A DNA stretch of 64,000 nt from Streptomyces sp. WAC08241 (GTDB lineage: Bacteria; Actinomycetota; Actinomycetes; Streptomycetales; Streptomycetaceae), in assembly GCA_007858575.1 (NCBI GenBank), contig CP042279.1, positions 4,838,501 through 4,902,500 on the forward strand. The letters are read 5' to 3'. The translations under genes were made by a program, and so were the position numbers. Positions 30,524-39,331 of the stretch are shown piece after piece (within the stretch, counting starts at the first letter, position 1; every line of letters begins with the position of its first letter). The notes beneath the pieces were generated by a model. It was not told the origin of the DNA, did not search any database, and saw only the letters and a program-made list of their open reading frames with translations.

Positions 30524-31374
30524 GCGGTGGTGCGGGAGGTGGTCGGGGACCCGGGGCCCCGGAGTCCGGGGTCCCGGGACCCGGGGCCGGGGTCCCGGTG
30601 GATCCGGCCGCCGCCGCGAGCAGCGCGTCCGCCGTCGCCCGGTCCGCCGGCAGGAACGCCTCCAGCTTCAGTTCGGCGAGCGTCACGTCCACGGCGGTGG
30701 CGAAGGTCGTCACGGTCGTCATCAGGCGCAGTTCGCCGTACGAGGTCCGCAGCCGGAGCGGCACCGCGAAGCCGAGGGCCCCGGCGGACGGCCCCGGCTC
30801 GGGGACGTACCCGGCCAGCTCGGCCCGCAGTTCCGCCAGGTGTCCGAGGCGGGCCAGGACGTGGTGCGCCCACTCGGCGAGGTTGCCGACGCGGGGGCGA
30901 GGCCGTCGGGGTGCAGCGCCAGGCGGTAGACGTTCGTGCCCGGCCCCACGAGGTCGGCGGCGGCGCCCTCGGTGATCAGGTCGAACGCGCTGTTCGCGGC
31001 GATCAGGTCTCCGTTCCGGTCCACGACGAGGGCCGGGTACGGCAGGTGCCCGCGCAGGACGTGGTCGATCGCCGTGCGCACGGGCGCGAGTTCCGGGCCG
31101 TCGAGCGGGCTCTCGGGGTACACGGGCGCGTACCCGGCGGCGAGCAGCAGCTCGTTGCGCTCCCGCAGCGGCAGCCCCATCGACTCGGCCAGGCGCACCA
31201 CCATGTTCCGGCCGGGAAGGGACCTGCCGGACTCGATGAAGCTGAGGTGCCGCTGCGTGGTGCCCGCCCGCAGCGCCAGGTCGAGCTGGCTGAGACGGCG
31301 GCCGGTACGGCGTTCGCGGAGCGCACGGGAAAGTCCACGGTCCCGTTGTACGGGGGAGGACGACTCGGGGCCAT
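30484..31374 (-). CDS. XRE-family regulator with MmyB-like ligand domain (frameshifted)
   Basis: N-terminal helix-turn-helix: RERRTGRRLSQLDLALRAGTTQRHLSFIESGRSLPGRNMVVRLAESMGLPLRERNELLLAAGYAPVY. Then the PAS-like ligand domain: PALVVDRNGDLIAANSAFDLITEGAAADLVGPGTNVYRLALHPDGL, and RLRTSYGELRLMTTVTTFATAVDVTLAELKLEAFLPAD. The ATG at 31374 follows CCGGAGGGA and is in frame once one C is restored near 31352. The end is uncertain; the stop at 30484 overlaps the VOC gene. Divergent from a luciferase-like gene it probably controls. Confidence 0.85.
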
Positions 31375-31471
31375 TCCCTCCGGGGAATCGAGCCCGCACG
31401 GACACGTCTCCGGGCCATTCCCCAGGGGGACCCGTACGGACACGTCTCCAGGCCATTCCCCGGGGGGAATT
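31373..31471. promoter_or_regulatory. three palindromic operator-like sites between the XRE and luciferase-like genes
   Basis: Imperfect palindromes built on ATTCCC-n-GGGGAAT occur at 31373-31388, 31417-31430 and 31455-31471. They sit in direct repeats of 38-44 bases that also share ACGGACACGTCTCC and GGCCATTCCC. The first covers the XRE start codon and its ribosome-binding site. The number, symmetry and position fit sites for the adjacent XRE regulator. Confidence 0.65.
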
Positions 31472-31505
31472 GAGGCCCGCGCGCCCCGCCGTGAGCATCG
31501 CCGCC

Positions 31506-32467
31506 ATGGACATCGGCGTACTGCTTCCGACCGGAGCCGCCCAGTGGGGCCCGGACGACGACCCCCGCGACCTGGTCGCCCTCGGCCGCCGGGCCGAACG
31601 CGCGGGCTTCTCCTCGCTCTTCGTCAACGACACCCTGATCGGCCCGCGCGTCGAGGCGCTCACGATGCTGGCGGCGCTCGCCCCGCGACCGACGCCGTGA
31701 CGCTCGGGACGGCCGCGCTGCTGCCGCACCTGCGGCGGCCGGTGCAGACCGCCCAGGCGCTGGCGTCGCTCGACCTGCTGTCCGGCGGGCGGCTCGCCGT
31801 GGCCGTCGGCGCCGGCTTCCCCGGCCGCTTCGGGCAGCCCCTCTACGCCCTGTCCGAGGTGCCGTGGGAGAGGCGCTTCGCCCGCCTGGACGAGACGGTC
31901 GCGCTGTGGCGGACCCTGTGGGGCGGCGGCGGTTCCTTCCACGGCGAGTTCCTCCGCTTCGCCGACGTACCGCCCATGACCAGGCCGTTCCGGCCCGGCG
32001 GCCCGCCCGTCTGGCTCGGCGGGGCGACCCCGCCGCCCTGGCCCGCACCGGCCGGACGTACGACGGCTGGCTCCCCTATCCGCCCGATCCCGCCGACTAC
32101 GCGACCGGCCTCCGGGCCGTCCGCGCGGCGGCGGCCGAGCCGGGCGCGCGGCCGGGGACGTCACGCCCGCCCTGTTCGTCTCGGTGCGGATCGACGACGG
32201 CCCGGACGCGGACCCCGGGGACGGCCGCCGGGCGATGGACGCCTACGCGCGGGCCACGTACGGCATGCCGCTGGAGGACCTGGAGAAGGTCCAGGCCGTC
32301 GTCACCGGCTCGGCCGACCGGGTGCGCGAGCGCCTGGAGGAGTACGTCGCGGCCGGCGCCCGGCACGTCGTCGCGCGCCTCGGCGCCCTGGACCTGCGCT
32401 CCCAGCGCGACCAGTTGAACGGCTCGCGGACCTGCTCCCGGCGGTGCGGGCGGCGGGCGTCCCGTAG
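31506..32467 (+). CDS. LLM-class (luciferase-like) flavin-dependent oxidoreductase (frameshifted)
   Basis: F420- or FMN-dependent enzyme of the bacterial-luciferase fold. MDIGVLLPTGAAQWGPDDDPRDLVALGRRAERAGFSSLFVNDTLIGPRVEALTMLAAL, then VTLGTAALLPHLRRPVQTAQALASLDLLSGGRLAVAVGAGFPG and PFRPGGPPVWLGG. These are LLM hallmarks (TxGTAxLLPxxRxP, GRxxxGVGxG). Deletions near 31692, 32030 and 32160. Downstream of the three palindromes; expected to be regulated by the divergent XRE protein. Substrate not inferable. Confidence 0.88.
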
Positions 32468-32472
32468 GGGCA

Positions 32473-32981
32473 TCAGGGCGGCGGACCTCGAAGTGGAAGC
32501 AGCCGTACTCGACGGCCCGGACGTGGACCAGGGCCACGGCGGGGTCCTCGAAGGCCTCCGCGAGGGCCCGGTCGAAGCCTTCCGCCGGGTCCTGCGGAAG
32601 CTCCAGGAGCCGGCCGCCGACGATCCGGCCCGCCGCGTCGTACCGGCGGAGGACGCGCAGGGCCCCGGGCCGCGCGAAGGGGTACTCCTCCGAGGGCGCG
32701 GGCCCGCCGCACTCCCCGGCGTGCACGAAGACGGGGCCCTGCTCGTCGTACGCGCCCGGTTCCGCTCCCCGTCTCCGCCGCCCAGCGGCGCAGCGGCGCG
32801 TACGAGACGAGCGCGATCCGCTCGCCGGGGGCGGCGGGGCGCAGACAGCAGCGGAGGGGCTCCCCGCCGCCGGTGGCCGGGTACGGCACGCAGGGGCGCC
32901 CGGCGTCGTCGACGACGCGCAGCGCGGCGAGGGCGGCGGGCGCGACGGCCCGGGGACGTAAGGGGTCTCGGCGGTACGCAT
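32473..32981 (-). CDS. DUF1203 family protein (frameshifted)
   Basis: Signature GEPLRCCLRPAAPGERIALVSYAPLRRWAAETG followed, after a missing base near 32770, by GAYDEQGPVFVHAGECGGP and then LRVLRRYDAAGRIVGGRLL...VALVHVRAVEYGCFHFEVRR. About 165 residues with the usual DUF1203 end. Function unknown. ATG 32981 (MRTAETPYVP). The stop at 32473 converges on the luciferase-like gene, 5 bases away. Confidence 0.85.
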
Positions 32982-33201
32982 GGCTCCAGCGTCGCCCCTC
33001 CCCGCCCTGCCCGCTGGCGGGATCCGGACGCGGCGATCGGTGGCAGCGCGTCCGGGCCTGTCTTGGCAGGGCCGGACAAAGGCGAATGAGATCGGAACCG
33101 AAACCGGGAGCGTGTCCGCCGGAAGGAACCCGACGAGACCAGTCATTGGCCGAACCGCGCCCTACTCGAACGCCCCACGTTTCCCAAGACTGCTGCACTG
33201 G

Positions 33202-33921
33202 ATGAGAAAGGGGCGCCATGGCAGCGGCACGGAAGCGGCGAGGAACAGCGGCTCGGAAGCGGCGAGAGAGACGGCTCTGGGCGGTGTCATCGCCGGGGGC
33301 GTGGGCGTCGTCCTGCTGGTGGTCTTCCGGAGCGTGATCTGGCCCTGTCTCGTGGGTGCGCTCGTCCTTGGCGGAGTCGTAGGAGGTGGATGGTGGTGGT
33401 GGCGCACCGATCGGTTCATCAGGGGCGGTGATCGGCAGTGGCGGCACGACGAGGCCGTGAGGGCAGGGCAGCGGACGCTTGCCGAGGTCGACGTGATGAC
33501 GGGGACGGAGTTCGAGGACTTCGTCGTGGAGCTGTGTCGGCGCGACGGGTGCACCGATGTGCGGAGGGTCGGCGGCTCGCACGACAACGGAGCCGACGTG
33601 CTGGGACGCCTGCCCGACGGGCGGAGCATGGTGATCCAGTGCAAGCGGTACGCGCCCAAGCGCAAGATCCCCAGTCGGGAGGTCCGGGATCTGCTCGGTG
33701 CGAAGGTGCACTTCAAGGCCGACGTGGCGATCTTCGTGGCCACCACGTACTTCAGCGGACCGGCGGAGAAGTTCGCCGCGGAGAACGACATCCTTGCCGT
33801 TCATCGTGATCACTTCGGGCTGTGGAACAACGGCGCCTCGTTGCCGTCGCTCAGAGCGGTGAACGGTCTGGGGCAGGGCGACCGCCGGCACCGGGAGCGC
33901 TGGAAGGAGACGTACGGATAG
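33202..33921 (+). CDS. membrane-anchored Mrr-like restriction endonuclease domain protein
   Basis: After a basic N terminus there are two hydrophobic stretches (GGVIAGGVGVVLLVVF and PCLVGALVLGGVVGGGWWWW), then a Mrr_cat nuclease domain: MTGTEFEDFVVELCRRDGCTDVRRVGGSHDNGADVLGRLPDGRSMVIQCKRYA. E (in FEDFV), D (GADV) and the Q-x-K of QCKRY form the expected PD-(D/E)xK site. Streptomyces carry many such proteins; targets are unknown. ATG 33202 is in frame, but ATG 33218, which has GAAAGGGG at ribosome-binding distance, may be the real start with a frameshift after it. Confidence 0.85.
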   Translation: MRKGRHGSGTEAARNSGSEAARETALGGVIAGGVGVVLLVVFRSVIWPCLVGALVLGGVVGGGWWWWRTDRFIRGGDRQWRHDEAVRAGQRTLAEVDVMTGTEFEDFVVELCRRDGCTDVRRVGGSHDNGADVLGRLPDGRSMVIQCKRYAPKRKIPSREVRDLLGAKVHFKADVAIFVATTYFSGPAEKFAAENDILAVHRDHFGLWNNGASLPSLRAVNGLGQGDRRHRERWKETYG

Positions 33922-34292
33922 GAGCGTCTCCCGCCGGACGTAGCAGTCGGAGTGCCACCCGTTTACCGGACAGGCCGGTGAAGACCGGGCCCCACACGTT
34001 GGCGGGCGGGCAGGAGACGGGTCTCGGCGAACTGCCAGGGCGTCTTCGCTGCGGTGGTGAAGGCGGCCGGACCTTCGTGGAGATGAGTGGGACGCCGACG
34101 AGTTGGTCGCCTGCGAGCCGACCGTCCAGGGGCCCTGTGGTGCTTCACCCACCAGGTCCAGCAGATGATCGAGGACGGCCAGGACCCTCCGTGCCCGAGC
34201 AGTACGGTTGGCGCTTCCTGCGCGCCGCCCAGGACGCTCTGCGCGAGAGCGTCGGCTGAGAACACGGGGCAACGGGGCAGGGGAGACAGCGG
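33922..34292 (+). other. stretch without a recognised gene; possible degraded coding sequence
   Basis: About 370 bases between the nuclease and isochorismatase genes. A frame ending at 34259 closes with EQYGWRFLRAAQDALRESVG, which looks protein-like, and a second frame just before it has WCFTHQVQQMIEDGQDPPCP; joined by one frameshift they could be the end of a small gene. I do not recognise a family, and the N-terminal part shows nothing convincing. Either a frameshifted small gene or a remnant. Confidence 0.3.
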
Positions 34293-34862
34293 ATGGACAT
34301 CGGCAGTGCCGCGCTGGTCGTGGTCGACATGCAGAACGGCTTCGTGAACCACCACAGCCGCCACGCCGTGCGCGCGGTCTCCGACCTGGTCGCCCAGTGG
34401 TCCGCCGCGGGCCGACCCGTGGTCTTCACCCGGTACTTCAACTATCCGGACAGCCCCTACGAGCGCTTCTTCCAGTGGCGCCGACTCCAGGAAGCGCCCG
34501 AGACCGACATCGTCCCCGAGCTCGCCGAGGCTGCCGCCCGCGCGCACGCGGTCGTCGACAAGACCGGGTACACGCTCCTCACCCCGGAGGCCGGCGAACT
34601 GATCCGCCGGGCCGGCTGGACCGATCTCGTCTTCTGCGGGATCGCCACCGAGAGCTGCGTCCTGAAGTCCGCCGCCGACGCCTTCGAGCGCGGCTACGCG
34701 CCCTGGATCGTCACCGACGCCTCCGCGAGCGACGCCGGTCCGGATGTCCACGACGCCGGTCTCGTCGTCGCCCGCCGCCTGATCGGAACCGGCCAACTCG
34801 TCACCAGCGACCACGTGATCGGCCGACTCACCGCGTACGCCGGAGCCCCGGTGCTGGAATAG
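34293..34862 (+). CDS. isochorismatase-family cysteine hydrolase
   Basis: Intact 189-residue protein. LVVVDMQNGFVN supplies the catalytic Asp, VDKTGYTLL the Lys, and FCGIATESCVLKSAADAFERGY the nucleophile Cys in the family position. Members hydrolyse isochorismate, nicotinamide or other amides; the exact substrate is not readable. ATG 34293 follows GGGGAGA. The next gene starts 4 bases after its stop, so the pair is one operon with a flavoprotein. Confidence 0.92.
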   Translation: MDIGSAALVVVDMQNGFVNHHSRHAVRAVSDLVAQWSAAGRPVVFTRYFNYPDSPYERFFQWRRLQEAPETDIVPELAEAAARAHAVVDKTGYTLLTPEAGELIRRAGWTDLVFCGIATESCVLKSAADAFERGYAPWIVTDASASDAGPDVHDAGLVVARRLIGTGQLVTSDHVIGRLTAYAGAPVLE

Positions 34863-34866
34863 CCCC

Positions 34867-35779
34867 ATGGCCGAGATGCTGTACGACACCGACCTGATCA
34901 TCATCGGCGGCGGCCCGGCCGGCTGCGCCGCCGCCCGCATGGCCGCCAGCGTCGGCATGCGCTCGGTCCTGATCGAGCCGGACCGGCTGTGCCGCAACCT
35001 CTACCGGATCCCGGCCCTGAACAACGTCCTCGGCGGCTACACCAGCGGGCCCGAGCTCGCCGGCTCCATCGTCGCGGAGCTGAAGAGCACGGAGCTGTGC
35101 CGCCTCGAACTCGGCCGGCACGTCACGTCACTCCACGCCGACGACGACCGGGTGACCGCCACGCTCGACACCGGCACCCGCCTCACCGCCCCGTACGCCG
35201 TCGTCGCCACCGGCGTCGGCCCTCTCCAGCCCCGTGACGCCGCCTGGATCACCGCCCCCGAGGGCCTGACCCTGCGCCCGCTCTGGCAGGCCGAAGCGGA
35301 CGACGCCGAAGGCCGCACCCTCCTCGTCCTCGGCGGCGACCGCCCGATCGGCACTTTCTTGCGCGCCCACCCGGCCACCGACACCCGTCTGCTGGTGGCG
35401 TACCCGGCGGCCGACGCGTACAAGGTCGAGGAGATCCGCGAGGACCCCGCGTCACCCTCCTCCTCGTCGAGCACCTGACGCTGAGCTGCGGGAAGGTGCT
35501 CAGGTATCGGCGGAAGCGGTGGGTCAGGACGGTGTCCGGCGGGCGGTCCTGGCGGACGCCGCCCACCTCAGCATCGGCAACGCGCCGACCGCCCCGCTCG
35601 GAGACCTCACCCGTGGCGCGGACGGATACTGCCCGCCCACCGACCAGCACCCCCGCGTCATCGTGGCCGGCGACCTCCGCTCCGCCCGCTTCCAACGGAT
35701 CATGACCGCCCTGGGCTCCGGCAGTGAGGCCGCACTGCACGCCTACTACGCGGCTCGGGAGCTGCCTGCCACGGGCTGA
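34867..35779 (+). CDS. FAD-dependent oxidoreductase, thioredoxin-reductase-like without CxxC (frameshifted)
   Basis: DLIIIGGGPAGCAAARMAASVGMRSVLIE is the FAD-binding Rossmann motif. A weak NAD(P) region LLVLGGDRPIGTFL lies near residue 160, and the C-terminal flavin segment reads HLSIGNAPTAP...GYCPPTDQHPRVIVAGDLRS...QRIMTALGSGSEAALHAYYA. The redox CxxC of thioredoxin reductase is not present; LSCGK appears near its position. One C missing near 35450 and others near 35500. Follows the isochorismatase directly. Role unknown. Confidence 0.8.
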
Positions 35780-35796
35780 TCACGTCAGCACGGTCC

Positions 35797-36042
35797 GGCG
35801 GCGGCTGCTCCGACGACAGCTTCATCGACTTCCGGGCCGGAGTGACCTCCCTCGGCCGTGAGTGGTACGAGCGGGTCGCCGCGGCACCGGACAGCCTTGC
35901 CGAGCACCCTGTCGTGGCGGAGGCGGTGCAGGCTCACCGCGACGAGGCCTTGTTCTGCGAGGACTTCGACTTCGACGACGCCGAGGAGATGCGCCGGCGG
36001 CTTCCCCACCTCGCACGGCTGTGTCTCGGGCCGAACACCTAG
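35797..36042 (+). pseudogene. C-terminal fragment of a DUF4240 protein
   Basis: GGCSDDSFIDFRAGVTSLGREWYERVAAAPDSLAEHP and the following acidic CEDFDFDDAEEMRRRLP resemble the second half of DUF4240 proteins, which usually begin with an MDEDRFWxLID-type N terminus. That N-terminal half (about 80 residues) is absent: the preceding bases are the end of the flavoprotein gene and a stop. There is no obvious start or ribosome-binding site. I read it as a truncated remnant. Confidence 0.6.
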
Positions 36043-36140
36043 GACTGTCCGGCCGATCACCGGGTCGTCGTTCCGGTCGTGTGGGATGGGGAGACCTCTG
36101 ATCCGCGTGGACGGCGATCGCACCGTCGCTGTCGCCCGCG

Positions 36141-36266
36141 AGCCGAACCCGCGACCGGCGGGACCACCGCCGGGTGCTCGACGGCATCGTGTCCGAGTTC
36201 CGCACCGGACCGCCCTGGCGGGACCCGCATGCGCAGCTCAGGTCGTGGCGGACCCCCGTCCGCTGA
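36141..36266 (+). pseudogene. remnant of an IS5-type transposase N-terminal (DUF4096) domain
   Basis: The frame DRRDHRRVLDGIVSEFRTGPPWRDPHAQLRSWRTPVR matches the DUF4096 pattern of IS5-family transposases (RRxVLDGIVWKFRTGxPWRDVPxRFGxW), then ends in a premature stop. Nothing of the catalytic DDE domain remains and no inverted repeats are visible. With the adjacent DUF4240 fragment this marks an old insertion/deletion site. The remaining bases up to 36466 are the leader of the aminopeptidase gene. Confidence 0.55.
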
Positions 36267-36466
36267 GCGAACACCCCTGACCGGTTTCCGCTCTTGACGT
36301 GAACACATCCTGTCACTGAACATTCAGCACGCACAGCGGAACGCTCGTGCAACAGACAACTGAACACTCCGCACGCATTCGTACAGCTCCAACGCCTCGC
36401 GGCCTCCCACGCCCGGGGCGTCTCGCACGTTCCGTCCCATCCCCGTTCGGAATCCGGAGCCCCCAC

Positions 36467-37785
36467 ATGAACATCTCCGTGCCCAGACGCGTCACCGCGG
36501 TCGCCGCCCTCGCGGCGCTCGCGCTCGCCGGTCTCACCGGGACCAGCGCCACCGCCCGGCCCGCCGAGGCCGCCGGTGCCGCCGCCGCGCCCGACATCTC
36601 GCTCGCCGCCGTCAAGCAGCACTTGACGGACCTCCAGTCCATCGCCACCTCCAACGGCGGCAACCGGGCCCACGGCCGCGCCGGTTACAAGGCGTCGATC
36701 GACTTCGTGAAGGCGAAGCTGGACGCCGCCGGATACACCACCAGCCTCCAGACGTTCACCACCAGCGGCGCCACCGGCTACAACCTGATAGCCGACTGGC
36801 CGGGCGGTGACCCCAACCAGGTCCTGATGTCCGGTTCGCACCTCGACTCGGTGACCTCGGGCCCCGGCATCAACGACAACGGCTCCGGCTCCGCCGCGAT
36901 CCTGGAGACCGCCCTCGCCGTCTCCCGCGCCGGCTACCAGCCTCCAAGCACCTGCGGTTCGCCTGGTGGGGCGCCGAGGAGCTGGGTCTCGTCGGCTCGA
37001 AGTACTACGTCAACAACCTCGCGACGACCGAGCGTTCGAAGATCAAGGGCTACCTCAACTTCGACATGATCGGCTCGCCGAACCCGGGTTACTTCGTCTA
37101 CGACGACGACCCGACGATCGAGAAGACCTTCAAGGACTACTACGCCGGACTCGGCATCCAGACGGAGATCGAGACCGAGGGCGACGGCCGCTCCGACCAC
37201 GCCCCGTTCAAGAACGTCGGCGTCCCGGTCGGCGGTCTGTTCAGCGGCGCCGACTACACCAAGACGTCGGCGCAGGCGCAGAAGTGGGGCGGCACCGCCG
37301 GCCAGGCGTTCGACCGCTGCTACCACTCCTCCTGCGACACCACCGCGAACATCAACGACACCGCCCTCGACCGCAACAGCGACGCCATCGCGCACGCGGT
37401 CTGGACGCTGTCCGCCGGCTCCACCACCCCGCCCACCGGCAAGGTCTTCGAGAACACCGCCGACGTGTCCATCCCGGACAACGGCGCCGCGGTCACCTCG
37501 ACGGTCAACGTCACCGGCGTCACCGGCAACGCGCCCAGCAACCTGGCCGTCGGCGTGGACATCGTCCACACCTACAAGGGCGACCTGATCGTCGACCTCG
37601 TCGCCCCCGACGGCTCGGTCTACAACCTGCACAACCGCACCGGCGGCAGCGCCGACAACATCGTCCAGACCTACACCGTCAACGCCTCCTCCGAGGTCGC
37701 CAACGGCGCCTGGAAGCTCCGCGTCCAGGACAAGGCCTCGGCCGACACCGGCTACATCAACGCCTTCAAGCTGACCTTCCCGTAA
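36467..37785 (+). CDS. secreted M28 zinc aminopeptidase with C-terminal P domain (one frameshift)
   Basis: Signal peptide (RRVTAVAALAALALAGLTGTSATA) then a catalytic domain very close to Streptomyces griseus aminopeptidase: PDISLAAVKQHLTDLQSIA, GSHLDSV (His ligand), INDNGSGSA (bridging Asp), WGAEELGLVGSKYY (catalytic Glu pair), NFDMIGSPNPGYF (Asp) and GRSDHAPF (His). After residue about 330 comes a proprotein-convertase P domain (VSIPDNGAAVTSTVNVTGVTG...HTYKGDLIVDLVAPDGSVYNLH). One C missing near 36943 (YQPSKHL). Releases N-terminal amino acids from peptides outside the cell. Confidence 0.95.
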
Positions 37786-37868
37786 CCCTCACGGGAAGGC
37801 GAGAGAACGCCCGGGCGGGTCGGTGACCATCGCCCCCGACCCGCCCGGGGTCCCAACCGGTCCGGCCG

Positions 37869-39088
37869 CTACTTGCCGGAGTTCGCCGCCTCCACCAGGG
37901 CGTCCTTCGTCACCGCGCCGACGTAGACCTTGCCGTCGTCGGTGAGGAGCGCGTTCACCAGCTTCGTCTTGAAGAGGGTGCCCGAGCCGAACGTCCTGGT
38001 GATCTTGTCGCCGAAGGAGTCCAGGAATCCCTGGAGCTCCTTCGGCGCCTCGTCTGTCCTGGGCGCCGGGGCGCCGGTGTCGAGCTTCGCGATGGTCGTC
38101 CAGCCCTCGCCGAGGACGTTCAGGCCCTTGCCGAGGCCCCCGGGGCCACCGAAGCCCCCGAACTCCTTGCCGAAGTCCTTCTCGAAGTTCTCCGGGAGCT
38201 CCCGGGACTTCCCCGCCTCCTCCGCGCCCTCCGTCACCTTCGCGCCCTTCGGCGCCTCGAAGGCGAAGACCGACGCGTCCGGGCGGGCGAAGTCGACCTT
38301 CGTGAAGCCCGCGTCCACGACCGGCTTGCCGCCCTCGACCGAGGAGAGCGTGAACTTCAGCGGGTGCCGTTCGCCGCGTCCACCGCGATCTTCACCGACG
38401 CGACCGTCGAACCGGTCTGCTTCGGCTTGATCACCAACTGGTACGCGTCCCGGCCCGCCACCCGCGCCGTGCCGTCGACCGTGATCGACGTGGTGTCGCC
38501 CGCCGCCTTCAGGACCTCGTCCGCGAGCTCCTTGGGCGTCGCCGGAAGCTCCTTCCCTCGGCCGCCGGGCCTCCGAGGCGCCCTTCTCGTGGAAGACCTC
38601 GTTCGACTTGCTGTCGTAGCCCCAGACGTCGTCGCCGTTGTGGATCAGGCTGTACTCGTCGGAGCCGTCGAGCAGGGTGAGCTTCTGGCGCTCGGGGCCG
38701 TCCGCCGCCAGGCGCAGCGTGTGGGTGCCCGAGACGAGTTCGGTGAGCTTCTGCGCCGGGTCTGCCGTGGAGGCCCCGCCGCCCTGGCCCCCGAGGCCGG
38801 ACGCCAGGCCGCCGAGGGCCGGCAGGCCAAGGTCGGTGGAGACCCTGAAGGTGCCGGAGAGGGTCTGGGTCTCCGAGCCCGCGATCTTCTCGATGAGCTG
38901 CTGGGCCGTGATCTCCGGCAGGTCCGGTCGCCGGCCGCCGCGAGCGCCGGGACCAGACCGATGGTCGCCGCGGCCACGCCGGCCACCGCGACGGGGACGA
39001 CGTACCGGCTCGCCCTGCGACGGGTCTCGCCACGAGCCTCGCCGCGGACCTCGCTGGGGGTCTCGCTGGGGACTTCGTTCGCTGCCAT
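37869..39088 (-). CDS. LolA/RseB-like lipoprotein-carrier family protein with N-terminal anchor (frameshifted)
   Basis: A cytoplasmic acidic/basic N terminus (SETPSEVRGEARGETRRRASR) precedes one membrane segment YVVPVAVAGVAAATIGLVPALA. The outer part has the LolA-like beta-sheet pattern: LPEITAQQLIEKIAGSETQTLSGTFRVSTDLG, IHNGDDVWGYDSKSNEVFHEK, and later FKTKLVNALLTDDGKVYVGAVTKDALVEAANSGK. Actinomycete members are annotated as LolA-like or DUF2092; a lipid- or sigma-regulator-related role is unproven. Breaks near 38930, 38560 and 38365. Divergent from the FUSC gene. Confidence 0.82.
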
Positions 39089-39331
39089 GGTCTCCGCTAC
39101 CTCCGTGCGCCCTGGAGAGGCCCGAACGGCCTCATGTGGTCGATGTACCCCATCCCACCAAACGGGGAGGACGGAATCGTCAGCCCCGGGATCAACCTCG
39201 CGTACCCCTTCGGGATGACCCGACCCCGAGACCGGCCCGGACCCGCACATGCGGAACTCCCGCCTCCGCGAAGGCGGGGCCCGCGCTCCCGGGCGAGACT
39301 GGCGGGAGGGGACGGGTCGAGAGGAGCCGTC

